Of a DNA stretch of 64,000 nucleotides, positions 17,912 to 26,980 are shown in pieces; the stretch's first letter is position 1, and the number at the start of each line of letters is the position of its first letter. Source of the stretch: Glaciecola petra (GTDB lineage Bacteria > Pseudomonadota > Gammaproteobacteria > Enterobacterales > Alteromonadaceae); contig NZ_JAVRHX010000003.1 of the NCBI RefSeq assembly GCF_031846345.1, positions 186,001-250,000 of the forward strand, given 5' to 3'. Position numbers and translations under genes: made by a program. The notes under the pieces are model-generated. The model did no database searches. It was not told the DNA's origin and worked only from the letters and a program-made list of their open reading frames with translations.

Positions 17912-18934
17912 ATGAATAATATCAGTGAAAAAAGCCCAGAAAAAGTAAGGGATAACGCGAAAGAAGCCATTAAAACAATCGTTAAAGCGATTAAAAGCGA
18001 AGAAGCTCTATTGCGTAAAAAGTACCCTATCCTTGCCCACCAAAATACCTTAGGCATGGTTATCATGATGGTTGCATTGGCAGGCATGATAAGCACTGGT
18101 GTATTGTATTATTTAGCCATCATCCCGGCGTGGGTTTGTATCATTGTCGCAGCGGTGTTTGCTTCAATTTCGCATGAACTTGAACACGACCTGATTCACA
18201 AACAGTACTTTAGCAAAAAGCCTCTTATTCATAATTTTATGATGTTAACCGTTTGGTTAATGCGACCTAACACGATAAATCCATGGTATCGACGCAAAAT
18301 ACACCTTCACCATCATGCGGTATCTGGAACTGAACAAGACTTAGAAGAACGTTTAGTAGGTAACGGCATAAAAAATCCGCTTAAAAGAATGCTCGTTATC
18401 ATGGACGGTTTGATAGGCTTAATCGTGTTTAGAAAACGTTATAACAAAGAAATTAAAGGCTTTAGTTTTGGCCGGGTGTTTCACGCTGCCTTCCCAATTT
18501 CGACGGCCTACTTTGTGATTTTGTACTGTGTTATTGTCTATCATGTAACCGCGTTGTTTTTGCCGGTTGCTTCTTATATGCCCGCATGGGGCTTAGCAAC
18601 AATGAACGTATTTGAGTTTATGATGGTGGTATTAATCATACCTAATATTGTGCGCTCAACATCATTAAATTTCATTACTTCGTCAATGCACTATTACGGC
18701 GGCGTAAATAACGTTTTCCAACAAACACACGTGCTGACAAGTCGCTGGTTTCTTCCGTTTCAATTGTTTTGTTTCAACTTCGGTAAAACACATACTATCC
18801 ATCATTTTGTGCCTAACCAACCGTTTTATTTGCGCCAATTTATTAGTGCAAAAATAAACGAAGTAATGCGCAAACAAGGTGTGCGTTTTAATGATTTTAA
18901 AAGTATTAAAAACGCAAATTTATATACCGGTTAA
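17912..18934 (+). CDS. Membrane fatty acid desaturase-family protein
   Basis: About 340 residues with several transmembrane segments (about 45-85 and 180-260) and the three histidine boxes of membrane desaturase/hydroxylase di-iron enzymes: HELEHD, HLHHH and HTIHHF. Such enzymes use O2 and reduced ferredoxin or cytochrome b5 to desaturate or hydroxylate lipid acyl chains; the precise substrate cannot be read. ATG 17912 is chosen over TTG 17903; the ribosome site is weak in either case. It stands alone between the Cpx locus and an opposing gene. Confidence 0.82.
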   Translation: MNNISEKSPEKVRDNAKEAIKTIVKAIKSEEALLRKKYPILAHQNTLGMVIMMVALAGMISTGVLYYLAIIPAWVCIIVAAVFASISHELEHDLIHKQYFSKKPLIHNFMMLTVWLMRPNTINPWYRRKIHLHHHAVSGTEQDLEERLVGNGIKNPLKRMLVIMDGLIGLIVFRKRYNKEIKGFSFGRVFHAAFPISTAYFVILYCVIVYHVTALFLPVASYMPAWGLATMNVFEFMMVVLIIPNIVRSTSLNFITSSMHYYGGVNNVFQQTHVLTSRWFLPFQLFCFNFGKTHTIHHFVPNQPFYLRQFISAKINEVMRKQGVRFNDFKSIKNANLYTG

Positions 18935-18951
18935 TATTAGCTGAGTATTAC

Positions 18952-19542
18952 CTAAGTTTGGCAGTAACATCCGCTGGCGTCAGTGTCAATCATAGCGCCT
19001 AGCGAACCTGTACTTGCATCCGAATCGCCATAAACTTGCCTGTCCTTCCATGCTTCCAAACGCTTGTCTATTGTGCCTCTTGAAGAGAAGCAGCCACTTC
19101 CTTGGGAATATGGTCCAAAATACAACAGCTCCCCGTTATCATCTAATGCCAATACTGCGGGTGTCGATGGTATTAAATGTAGTAATTCCGAATGCAGATT
19201 TAGGTCAATGTTAACGCTAGAAAAACCATTTTTTTCTGACCATTGGTTTAAGTTGTTTTTATGAGATTTGGCCAACCATTCACAATAACAATTACCTTGC
19301 GTAAAGTGGAATATTCTGCCGCTAGCGGCTTCTACCGTGGAGGGCTCAGCCCTTCCTTTAACATGAGAATCAATGGCATTGATTAGAGATTTTTCAAATT
19401 CCAGATCCATTATCGCTATTGCGAGTTTTGATGATGGATCAAACGCACTTTTGTTAATGCTTCCAATCCATAAAACCAACATGGAACAACCCGTAAACCA
19501 AAGTAATACGGCACACCATGTGATAACTGATGATCTGATCAC
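18952..19542 (-). CDS. Membrane-anchored thioredoxin-like protein of unknown function (DUF6436-like)
   Basis: A 196-residue protein with an N-terminal hydrophobic anchor or signal (about residues 5-28, with a possible lipobox-like GCS). The rest looks extracytoplasmic with a thioredoxin-like layout: GNCYCEWL at about 92-99 in the place of a CxxC site, and STPAVLALDD with the cis-proline strand. It ends with SGCYCQT, a second CxC pair. It resembles DUF6436 proteins of Alteromonadales, assigned from memory. It converges on the desaturase gene and follows the chemoreceptor gene (37 bases), possibly sharing its transcript. Confidence 0.5.
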   Translation of the reverse strand: MIRSSVITWCAVLLWFTGCSMLVLWIGSINKSAFDPSSKLAIAIMDLEFEKSLINAIDSHVKGRAEPSTVEAASGRIFHFTQGNCYCEWLAKSHKNNLNQWSEKNGFSSVNIDLNLHSELLHLIPSTPAVLALDDNGELLYFGPYSQGSGCFSSRGTIDKRLEAWKDRQVYGDSDASTGSLGAMIDTDASGCYCQT

Positions 19543-19579
19543 TTTAGTGTAAACCGGTGCAAATGAAAACGGTTATTCG

Positions 19580-21094
19580 TTATGCCAACCGGAACTGTTG
19601 CAGTTGAAGATTAAGCTGATCTGCCAAGTTGTTAAGTTGCGTGACTTCATCTTGTAGAGATTCAACTTGTTTGTGCTCGAGATCAAACGAATCATGGAGG
19701 TGTATCGCATTTTCACTGATTGTTTCAGATACGCTAGCTTGTTGCGCAGCTGAAGTAGCAACATTAGTAACATTATGATTAACTTGTTCAATACTTTGGA
19801 GCACGCTGGCCATATTTGAAGTAGCGTTTTCAGAAGAAGAAACCGCACGATCAACGACTTCCACGCATTGATCCATGTTTTCGACTGAATGATTTGCACT
19901 CTCTGTTAAGAGAGAGGTTATTTTTTCGATTTCTTCTGCGCTCTCTTTAGATTTAATCGCTAGATTTCGCACTTCATCGGCTACCACAGCAAAACCTCTG
20001 CCATGCTCACCTGCTCTAGCAGATTCAATAGCAGCATTTAGCGCTAACAAGTTGGTTTGTTCAGCAACCGATTTAATTGATTGCATCACAGTAGAAATAT
20101 TTTCACATTTTTGACTAAGATCGCTGATGGCTTTTGATGTCGTTTCTAATGTTGATTTTAAATCAGCAATGTTGCTTTGACTGCTATTAATAGCACTTGT
20201 GGTTTCATTTGTGCTTTCTTTGGCGGCATCTGCAATATCATTCGCGTTGTGTGATAAGTCGGCCACTTCTTTAATACTGCTGGTGATACTATTTATAGAG
20301 TCTGAGATACTATTGACTTGTCCGTTCTGATCAACAACTGTATCGGTTAAGGAATTAGAAGACTGTTTAACTTTATCAGACACATTTGCAACTTGCGCGC
20401 CCACTTCCTGAGTTTGAATCGCCAAACTTTTGAACGCATTAAGCATAGCTGCTAGATCTTTCAAATTAGGGTTTTGGGGAATATTTTCATCTCTTAAATC
20501 CAGCGTCCCTTCTTGTTTAGTAATTTTTCCAATCGCTATGTTGGTATCCAAGGCTATAGCATGCTCTTGCTTGGCTTGATGAGCCATGAAGACTAATACT
20601 AAACACTCTGCCACGGCAAATGATGCATGAATGACTAGAATCATAAAAGCAGGCTGAGCATCTTCAAATACAATAATTGAGCCTCCCATTAGTTGCGAAG
20701 CAAAGCCCAGTACATGATGCACCGCTATTACTAGTGTGCCAGTTACAATTACCATCCAATCTCTATAAAAAGACAAAAAAGCTAACATCACAAACACACC
20801 AAAGTGCATTTCAGTCATACCCATTGTCATTTGGATATGCAATGCTGCCAGCAACTGAATCGCAATTGCAACAAGATGCCTAGTAAGCGCTTTATCGGGT
20901 TGTTTTAAGCAAAAATATATTGGCACAGCAGCAATTGTCACGCTGGCTAATAAACCCACCACTATATTTCCGGTAAACAAGCCGATTAAGATGGATAACA
21001 ATATCTGCCCAATCATCACACCACAAAATAGTTTTTGTGTTTTAGCCAAAGGTGATTTGCGGTCGTCGTTTGCCAAGTTTGCTACATCAATCAT
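19580..21094 (-). CDS. Methyl-accepting chemotaxis protein without a large periplasmic domain
   Basis: About 504 residues. The N-terminal 190 hold about six hydrophobic segments (with MHFGVFVMLAFLSFYRDW) and no sizeable periplasmic loop, so sensing is probably within the membrane. The cytoplasmic half carries the conserved signalling hairpin (SVAEQTNLLALNAAIESA, then GFAVVADEVRNLA). The frame is open to 21250, but ATG 21094 (MIDVANLAN) is a more natural start because the upstream part has no protein character. No che genes are nearby. Confidence 0.88.
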   Translation of the reverse strand: MIDVANLANDDRKSPLAKTQKLFCGVMIGQILLSILIGLFTGNIVVGLLASVTIAAVPIYFCLKQPDKALTRHLVAIAIQLLAALHIQMTMGMTEMHFGVFVMLAFLSFYRDWMVIVTGTLVIAVHHVLGFASQLMGGSIIVFEDAQPAFMILVIHASFAVAECLVLVFMAHQAKQEHAIALDTNIAIGKITKQEGTLDLRDENIPQNPNLKDLAAMLNAFKSLAIQTQEVGAQVANVSDKVKQSSNSLTDTVVDQNGQVNSISDSINSITSSIKEVADLSHNANDIADAAKESTNETTSAINSSQSNIADLKSTLETTSKAISDLSQKCENISTVMQSIKSVAEQTNLLALNAAIESARAGEHGRGFAVVADEVRNLAIKSKESAEEIEKITSLLTESANHSVENMDQCVEVVDRAVSSSENATSNMASVLQSIEQVNHNVTNVATSAAQQASVSETISENAIHLHDSFDLEHKQVESLQDEVTQLNNLADQLNLQLQQFRLA

Positions 21095-21261
21095 AATAAA
21101 ATCTCGAGGTGTTTTGGGTAATCGTATTGAATTTGTTATACAGATTCTCTTTGAAATGTATCGGCTTGTAACACGCAATCTTAAATTTAATTTAATCAAT
21201 CTTACCTCACCCCACTTCACACCAAAACTTAGCCAAAAGGGTGACTGCATTGAAATTATTT

Positions 21262-21322
21262 TATGAATATTTATATATAATAATTGAATTTTAATTCATA
21301 TATAGTAAACTTCGCTTATAAT
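21262..21322 (+). promoter_or_regulatory. Tandem ARG boxes and likely promoter of the arginine operon
   Basis: Box 2 at 21283-21300 contains TGAAT-TTTA-ATTCA, an almost perfect ArgR site. Box 1 at 21262-21279 has a perfect left half TGAAT and a weaker right half (ATATA). The two TGAAT cores are exactly 21 bases apart, the 18-bp box plus 3-bp gap spacing of E. coli ArgR operators. A TATAAT lies at 21317-21322 just downstream, so ArgR would cover the -35 region. A leader of about 200 bases follows, to argC at 21535; I see no riboswitch or convincing gene in it. The rest of the 440-base gap is featureless. Confidence 0.78.
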
Positions 21323-21534
21323 TATTTGTTTTGCCGTTTATTTGGAAACACCCGTGATTCTTACACTGACATTGCACCTTACACTCTTTCCCTTAACTCG
21401 CTATTATTTATGGGGCGGTCGACGCTAAGCCTCAAAAATTTCAATATAGCGCTTGGTGCGCATGGTATGAAGTTGTTATTACAATCGTTGTTGCCTGCCA
21501 CCTTTTTTTAACAGAATATATTCAGAATTAACAT

Positions 21535-22572
21535 ATGAACAAAACATGCATTATTGGCGCGAGTGGTTACACTGGCGCTGAACTAATTAAACTCATCAAT
21601 CGCCACCCAATTCTTGAATTGCGTGCTTGTTATGTCTCTGAGCATAGTAACTTTGCTGGTAAAACCCTTGCACAAGTCCATGAGCAACTTAGCGGCGATG
21701 ATAAACTCGCTCAACTTGGCACAATGATAGCGTTTAATGAAAGTATGTTAGATAATATCGCAAACGAATTTGATCATATATTTCTCGCAACACCTCACGA
21801 ATTTAGCCACGACTACTTACCCAGCTTACTTAATGGCCAGGCTAACGTGTATGATTTATCCGGTGCATTCCGCTTAACTAATCCACAAATATTTGAGACT
21901 TATTACGGCTTTGAACACAAACACCATAATGCCTTAAAACAAGCAGTCTACGGATTAGCAGAGTGGCATGCACAGTTAATTCAAAACGCTAAATTCATTG
22001 CCGTACCTGGCTGTTACCCTACTGCTAGTTTACTAGCCTTAAAGCCTTTAATTAGCGCCAATTTACTAGCCAACAACAGTTTGCCTGTCATAAACGCCAC
22101 TAGTGGTGTCAGTGGTGCTGGACGTAAAGCCAGTGTTACCACAAGTTTTCAAGAAGTAAGTTTACAAGCATATGGCGTATTACAACATCGACATATGCCA
22201 GAAATAGAAGAATATGCTAATCAACAAGTCGTATTTACGCCTCACTTAGGCGCTTTTAAACGGGGAATTTTGGCTACCTTAACCTGTTTTCTAAAACCAA
22301 GTGTCAGTCTAGAAGACATCGATAATGCTTATAATCGCGCATATCAAAACCAGCCTCTGATAAGACTGTTACCCACAATGCCCAAATTAGACAATGTTGT
22401 GCATACACCCTATTGCGATATTGCTTACGTCTATAGTGCAGAAAAAAACTGTATTGTAGTGACATCTGCTATTGATAACTTGCTTAAAGGCGCTGCTTCC
22501 CAAGCCATACAATGCTGTAATCTAAAAATGGGCGATATTCAAGGTATCACACAAGAAACAGGCTTAATTTAA
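21535..22572 (+). CDS. argC: N-acetyl-gamma-glutamyl-phosphate reductase
   Basis: A 345-residue enzyme that reduces N-acetylglutamyl-5-phosphate to the semialdehyde with NADPH, the third arginine step. It starts with the Rossmann motif IIGASGYTGAELIKL. The catalytic cysteine lies in VPGCYPTAS, and GVSGAGRKAS is also a family motif. The upstream ribosome site is weak. It is first in argCBFGH-argA behind tandem ARG boxes; the stop overlaps the argB start by one base. Confidence 0.95.
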   Translation: MNKTCIIGASGYTGAELIKLINRHPILELRACYVSEHSNFAGKTLAQVHEQLSGDDKLAQLGTMIAFNESMLDNIANEFDHIFLATPHEFSHDYLPSLLNGQANVYDLSGAFRLTNPQIFETYYGFEHKHHNALKQAVYGLAEWHAQLIQNAKFIAVPGCYPTASLLALKPLISANLLANNSLPVINATSGVSGAGRKASVTTSFQEVSLQAYGVLQHRHMPEIEEYANQQVVFTPHLGAFKRGILATLTCFLKPSVSLEDIDNAYNRAYQNQPLIRLLPTMPKLDNVVHTPYCDIAYVYSAEKNCIVVTSAIDNLLKGAASQAIQCCNLKMGDIQGITQETGLI

Positions 22573-23372
22573 TGAAACAGATAAGTCATGATAGACCCTT
22601 AGTGATAAAAGTTGGCGGCCGCTTTTTTGAAGAGTTGCAAGAAAGTGAAAGCGGGGCCAATGTTTTGCTCAACACCTTAGCCATCCTTCATAAAAAAGGC
22701 CGACCTATCGTGATTGTTCATGGAGGTGGTGTGCAAGTATTAGATAGGCTAACTAAACTTGGCTTTACTAGTGAACGTAAAAATGGTTTAAGAGTGACGC
22801 CCGATGAACACATGCCTATTGTAACCAGTGTTTTAGCCGGTGAGTTGAACAAAGGCTTAGTTGCTCAGTTTGCTATTGTTGGCGTCAACGCTGTAGGTAT
22901 TAGCCTCGCCGATGGTGACATAGCTAAATGCACCGAACACCCAGATAACATAGGTGCGGTGGGTGAAGTGCATGCAAAGTCAAGCGTACTTATTGATACT
23001 TTACTGAGTAATAACATGCTAACTGTGGTCGCTTCGATTGGTAAAGATGATAACGGGCGCTTATATAACGTTAATGCCGACCATGCCGCCATTTGCATCG
23101 CATCCCTTTTGCAAACTGGCTTATACTTTTTTGCAGATGTCGAAGGCGTGTTAGATGCCAATAAAAACAATATCGCAGAACTAAATGCCTCTAACGCCCA
23201 GCAATTGATTGCTGATGGGGTGATCACCGATGGCATGATCGTTAAAGTACAAGCTGCACTATTTGCGGCAAATAAAATAAAACAAGCAGTGACTATTGCT
23301 GCTTGTAAGCATGCGTCCAATATATTGCTTGAGGATAAATTGATAGGGACAAAGATCTTAAGCCATCAATAG
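22572..23372 (+). CDS. argB: Acetylglutamate kinase
   Basis: A 266-residue amino-acid kinase that phosphorylates N-acetylglutamate using ATP. Motifs: VIKVGGRFFEE at the N-terminus, IVIVHGGGVQV (glycine-rich substrate loop), YNVNADHAA, and ITDGMIVKVQAA near the end. The short length, like the E. coli enzyme, suggests the arginine-insensitive type without the N-terminal helix, leaving ArgA as the likely feedback target. Confidence 0.95.
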   Translation: MKQISHDRPLVIKVGGRFFEELQESESGANVLLNTLAILHKKGRPIVIVHGGGVQVLDRLTKLGFTSERKNGLRVTPDEHMPIVTSVLAGELNKGLVAQFAIVGVNAVGISLADGDIAKCTEHPDNIGAVGEVHAKSSVLIDTLLSNNMLTVVASIGKDDNGRLYNVNADHAAICIASLLQTGLYFFADVEGVLDANKNNIAELNASNAQQLIADGVITDGMIVKVQAALFAANKIKQAVTIAACKHASNILLEDKLIGTKILSHQ

Positions 23373-23394
23373 CTTATTACTTTGCCTTAATTGA

Positions 23395-24348
23395 ATGAGA
23401 TATAAAATGACTAACAATACAAAAAACTTATTAAGCTTTACCGATTGGGAGCCTGAACACGCTAAACTGCTCCTCGATTTTGCTATAGATTTAAAACAAA
23501 ACCCTGCAGAGTATGGTAAACCTTTGGCTGGTAAGTCCATTGTCGCATTATTTGAAAAACCATCACTTCGCACACGTGTGAGTTTTGATATTGGCATTCA
23601 TAATTTAGGTGGCCATATGGTATACGTGGACAGCCAAGGTCAGCTTATGGAAAAACGTGAGGATCCTAAAGATGTTGGTGCTAACATTAGTCAATGGGCA
23701 CAAGCAATAGTAGCTCGGGTGTTTTCACACAACACCTTAGTGGCTTTAAGTTCTGGCGCAAGTGTACCCGTTGTAAATGCTTTGTGCGATAAGTATCATC
23801 CATGCCAAGCTTTAGCAGATTATATTACGCTGCAAGAATGCTATGGCGACATTAGCGGTAAGACGATTGCCTATATAGGTGATGGCAACAATGTGACCCA
23901 TTCACTCAATATATTGGGTATATTATTAGGATGCCATCAAGTGGTGATTACCCCTGAAAATTACGAAATTGATCCTCGTATCAAAAGCGATATCGTCGCC
24001 CTAGCTGATGCGAACAACGTAACGATCAGCTTTCATCAATCTCTAGCTGAAGCACCATCAGCTGACGTGATATACACAGATACTTGGCTTTCTATGGGAG
24101 ACGATACCCCCTTGGAGCAAATCAAAACTACCTTTATGCCGTTCCAAGTCAATCAAGCATTAATGGAACATTGCAAAGCCGACTATGTCATGCATTGCCA
24201 ACCAGCGCACCGAGATTTAGAAATTACAGGCGAATTGATGGATTCTCCGCAGTCATTATTAATGCAACAAGCAGAAAACAGAATGCATGCGCAAAATGCC
24301 ATTCTCTGCTATTTATTAAGCGATATAACAAACAAATTAACTAAATAA
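23395..24348 (+). CDS. argF: Ornithine carbamoyltransferase
   Basis: About 315 residues (317 from the upstream ATG at 23395; MTNNTKN starts at 23407). It transfers carbamoyl phosphate to ornithine to make citrulline. The carbamoyl-phosphate site is EKPSLRTRVSFD, and HPCQALADY is present. The ornithine-site motif reads MHCQPAHRD where HCLP is usual. An N-acetylornithine carbamoyltransferase cannot be fully excluded, but length and context favour ArgF. Confidence 0.9.
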   Translation: MRYKMTNNTKNLLSFTDWEPEHAKLLLDFAIDLKQNPAEYGKPLAGKSIVALFEKPSLRTRVSFDIGIHNLGGHMVYVDSQGQLMEKREDPKDVGANISQWAQAIVARVFSHNTLVALSSGASVPVVNALCDKYHPCQALADYITLQECYGDISGKTIAYIGDGNNVTHSLNILGILLGCHQVVITPENYEIDPRIKSDIVALADANNVTISFHQSLAEAPSADVIYTDTWLSMGDDTPLEQIKTTFMPFQVNQALMEHCKADYVMHCQPAHRDLEITGELMDSPQSLLMQQAENRMHAQNAILCYLLSDITNKLTK

Positions 24349-24365
24349 ATATTTCAGGAACGCAT

Positions 24366-25580
24366 ATGTCAAATATAAAAAAAGTAGTTCTCGCCTATTC
24401 TGGTGGTCTCGACACTAGCGCAATTGTGCCTTGGCTGAAAGAAAATTACGCTTGTGAAGTAGTCGCTTTTGCGGCTGATGTTGGTCAAGGCGATGCTGAG
24501 CTTGAAGGCTTAGAAGAAAAAGCTCTCGCCTCAGGTGCGAGTGAGTGCCACATTGTCGATTTAAAAGAGGCCTTTGTTAACGATATCATTTACCCCACAA
24601 TAACCACCGGCGCAGTCTACGAAGATGACTACTTATTAGGTACGTCGATGGCACGCCCTATTATTGCCCAAGCACAAGTAGCCGTTGCGCGAAAAGTAGG
24701 TGCCGATGCATTAAGTCACGGTTGTACTGGCAAGGGCAATGACCAAGTCAGATTTGAAGGTGCCTTTGCAGCGCTAGCACCTGACTTACCAGTTATTGCT
24801 CCGTGGCGTGAATGGGACATGGTCTCGCGTGAAGATTTACTCGATTATCTCGCTAGCCGAAACGTTCAAACCAGCGCCTCTGCGACTAAAATTTATAGTC
24901 GCGACGCCAACGCTTGGCATATTTCTCATGAAGGTGGAGAATTGGAAGAGCCATGGAATGCACCTACAAAACAAGTATGGACGATGACAGTTGACCCTGA
25001 AGATGCACCAGATAAAGCTGAACATGTCAGTTTATTTTTTGATAAAGGCCGTTTGACCAAAGTAAATGGTCAACACTTAAGCCCCTACAATGTGCTTGTT
25101 GAATTGAATAAAATAGCTGCAGCTCATGGAGTTGGTAGAATCGACATTGTTGAAAACCGTTTGGTAGGAATGAAGTCTCGAGGTTGTTATGAAACACCTG
25201 GGGGCACATTAATGATGAAAGGGTATAAAGCGCTAGAATGTTTAGTGCTCGACAAAGCCGCATTTAAACATCGAGAACAAATCGGTTTAGAGTATGCTCA
25301 TGTCATGTACGACGGACGCTATTTTACACCCCTGAATGACGCCTTGTTAGCTGGTGCCGCAAGTTTTGCCCAACTAGTAACAGGTGAGGTTGTCATTAAA
25401 CTGTATAAAGGCAATGCAATGGTTGTTCAACGCCAGTCACCTAATAGTCTATATTCTGAAGATTTTGCCACCTTTGGTGCCGATGATGTCTACGATCAAT
25501 CACATGCTGAAGGATTTATTCGCTTATTTAGCTTATCAAGTCGTATCAATTATTTGAACAAACAAGCAAGGAAAGACTAA
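24366..25580 (+). CDS. argG: Argininosuccinate synthase
   Basis: A 404-residue enzyme that condenses citrulline and aspartate with ATP. The N-terminal PP-loop reads AYSGGLDTS. Other family motifs: SHGCTGKGNDQVRFE, and SRGCYETPGGTL near residue 275. A CAGGAA site precedes ATG 24366. The stop codon shares its last base with the argH start, indicating translational coupling. Confidence 0.96.
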   Translation: MSNIKKVVLAYSGGLDTSAIVPWLKENYACEVVAFAADVGQGDAELEGLEEKALASGASECHIVDLKEAFVNDIIYPTITTGAVYEDDYLLGTSMARPIIAQAQVAVARKVGADALSHGCTGKGNDQVRFEGAFAALAPDLPVIAPWREWDMVSREDLLDYLASRNVQTSASATKIYSRDANAWHISHEGGELEEPWNAPTKQVWTMTVDPEDAPDKAEHVSLFFDKGRLTKVNGQHLSPYNVLVELNKIAAAHGVGRIDIVENRLVGMKSRGCYETPGGTLMMKGYKALECLVLDKAAFKHREQIGLEYAHVMYDGRYFTPLNDALLAGAASFAQLVTGEVVIKLYKGNAMVVQRQSPNSLYSEDFATFGADDVYDQSHAEGFIRLFSLSSRINYLNKQARKD

Positions 25581-26974
25581 TGGCTTTGTGGGGAGGAAGG
25601 TTTCAATCGGGCAGTAGTGATATGTTTAAACAGGTCAATGACTCGCTGCCTTTTGATTATGTTATGGCGTCTCAAGATATCTTTGGCTCTATTGTTTGGT
25701 CTCGCGCATTGAAAAAAGCAGGCGTTTTATCATCTGATGAGCAAAGCCAGATCGAACAAACTCTCGCATTATTAAGTGACGATATTGAAACTGGAAAAAT
25801 AGACGTTTCTGCTTCTTCTGAAGAAGATATTCACAGCTTTGTTGAAGCCTACTTAACTGACACCCTTGGCGATTTGGGTCGCAAGCTACATACTGGGAGA
25901 AGTCGTAATGATCAGGTAGCTACCGATTTCCGCTTATGGGTCAGGACGCACCTGAAGGGCTTAAAACAAGATTGCCTTAATTTAATTGAAGCCTTGCTTA
26001 ATTGTGCCCAACGCGAAAAAGAAACTATCATTCCAGGTTATACCCATTTGCAACGTGCTCAACCTGTATATTTTGCTCACTGGTGTTTAGCTTATGTGGA
26101 AATGTTAAAACGCGACGTTAGCAGGATTGACGATTTAAGCGAACGTTTGAATCAATGCCCGTTAGGCAGCGGCGCTTTAGCAGGCACCACTTTTGCAGTT
26201 GATCGATACGAAATCGCAGAAACCCTTGGCTTCAATGGCCCATGTCTAAATAGCTTAGACGCCGTTTCTGACCGCGACTTTGTGCTTGAATTATTATTTG
26301 TAGCGAGTACTAGCATGATGCATTTGTCGCGGCTGGCGGAAGATCTGATTTTTTATAATTCTGGTGAAGCCGGCTTCTTGCAATTAGGTGATGATGTCAC
26401 TTCAGGCTCTTCACTCATGCCCCAAAAGAAAAACCCCGACGCCTTGGAATTAATGCGTGGTAAATGCGGACGAGTTTTTGGTCATTTACAAGCATTATTG
26501 GTCACTATGAAAGGTCTACCCTTAGCCTATAACAAAGATATGCAAGAAGACAAAGAAGGCGCTATTGATACTGTCAATCAATGGCATATCTGTTTATGTA
26601 TTGGTGTTGAAGTACTAAATAGTATGTCACTTAACCAAGCCCGTTGTCGCAAAGCTGCTCAACAAGGCTATGCAAATTCAACTGAATTAGCCGACTACTT
26701 AGTCGCCAAAAATATTCCTTTTCGAACAGCACACGATATTGCCGGTAAAGCAGTAGTTGCCGCTATTGCGCAAAATTGCGCGCTGGAAGAAATGTCTTTA
26801 GATGATTTTAAAGCCATCCATGAAGATATAGGCGATGACGTATACGCATGTTTAAGTTTAGAAGCAGTGTTGAATAAAAGAAATCAACTCGGTGGAACAA
26901 ACCATCAATGCGTACTTTCAGCATTAGCTAAAGAAGTCAAAAACCTCGACGCTGTTAAACGTAGCGGAGCATAA
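25580..26974 (+). CDS. argH: Argininosuccinate lyase
   Basis: A 464-residue enzyme that splits argininosuccinate into arginine and fumarate. Family motifs: MALWGGRF at the start, LHTGRSRNDQVATD, GYTHLQRAQPV with the catalytic His, and the fumarase-superfamily signature GSSLMPQKKNPD. It has ordinary length, so it is not the ArgH-ArgA fusion seen in some marine gammaproteobacteria; a separate argA follows 6 bases later. Confidence 0.96.
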   Translation: MALWGGRFQSGSSDMFKQVNDSLPFDYVMASQDIFGSIVWSRALKKAGVLSSDEQSQIEQTLALLSDDIETGKIDVSASSEEDIHSFVEAYLTDTLGDLGRKLHTGRSRNDQVATDFRLWVRTHLKGLKQDCLNLIEALLNCAQREKETIIPGYTHLQRAQPVYFAHWCLAYVEMLKRDVSRIDDLSERLNQCPLGSGALAGTTFAVDRYEIAETLGFNGPCLNSLDAVSDRDFVLELLFVASTSMMHLSRLAEDLIFYNSGEAGFLQLGDDVTSGSSLMPQKKNPDALELMRGKCGRVFGHLQALLVTMKGLPLAYNKDMQEDKEGAIDTVNQWHICLCIGVEVLNSMSLNQARCRKAAQQGYANSTELADYLVAKNIPFRTAHDIAGKAVVAAIAQNCALEEMSLDDFKAIHEDIGDDVYACLSLEAVLNKRNQLGGTNHQCVLSALAKEVKNLDAVKRSGA

Positions 26975-26980
26975 AAAGCG

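Noticed and set aside
21284..21511. 75-residue open frame in the argC leader
   Set aside because: It begins inside an ARG box and shows no family features. It does not contain an Arg-rich leader peptide that would suggest attenuation.
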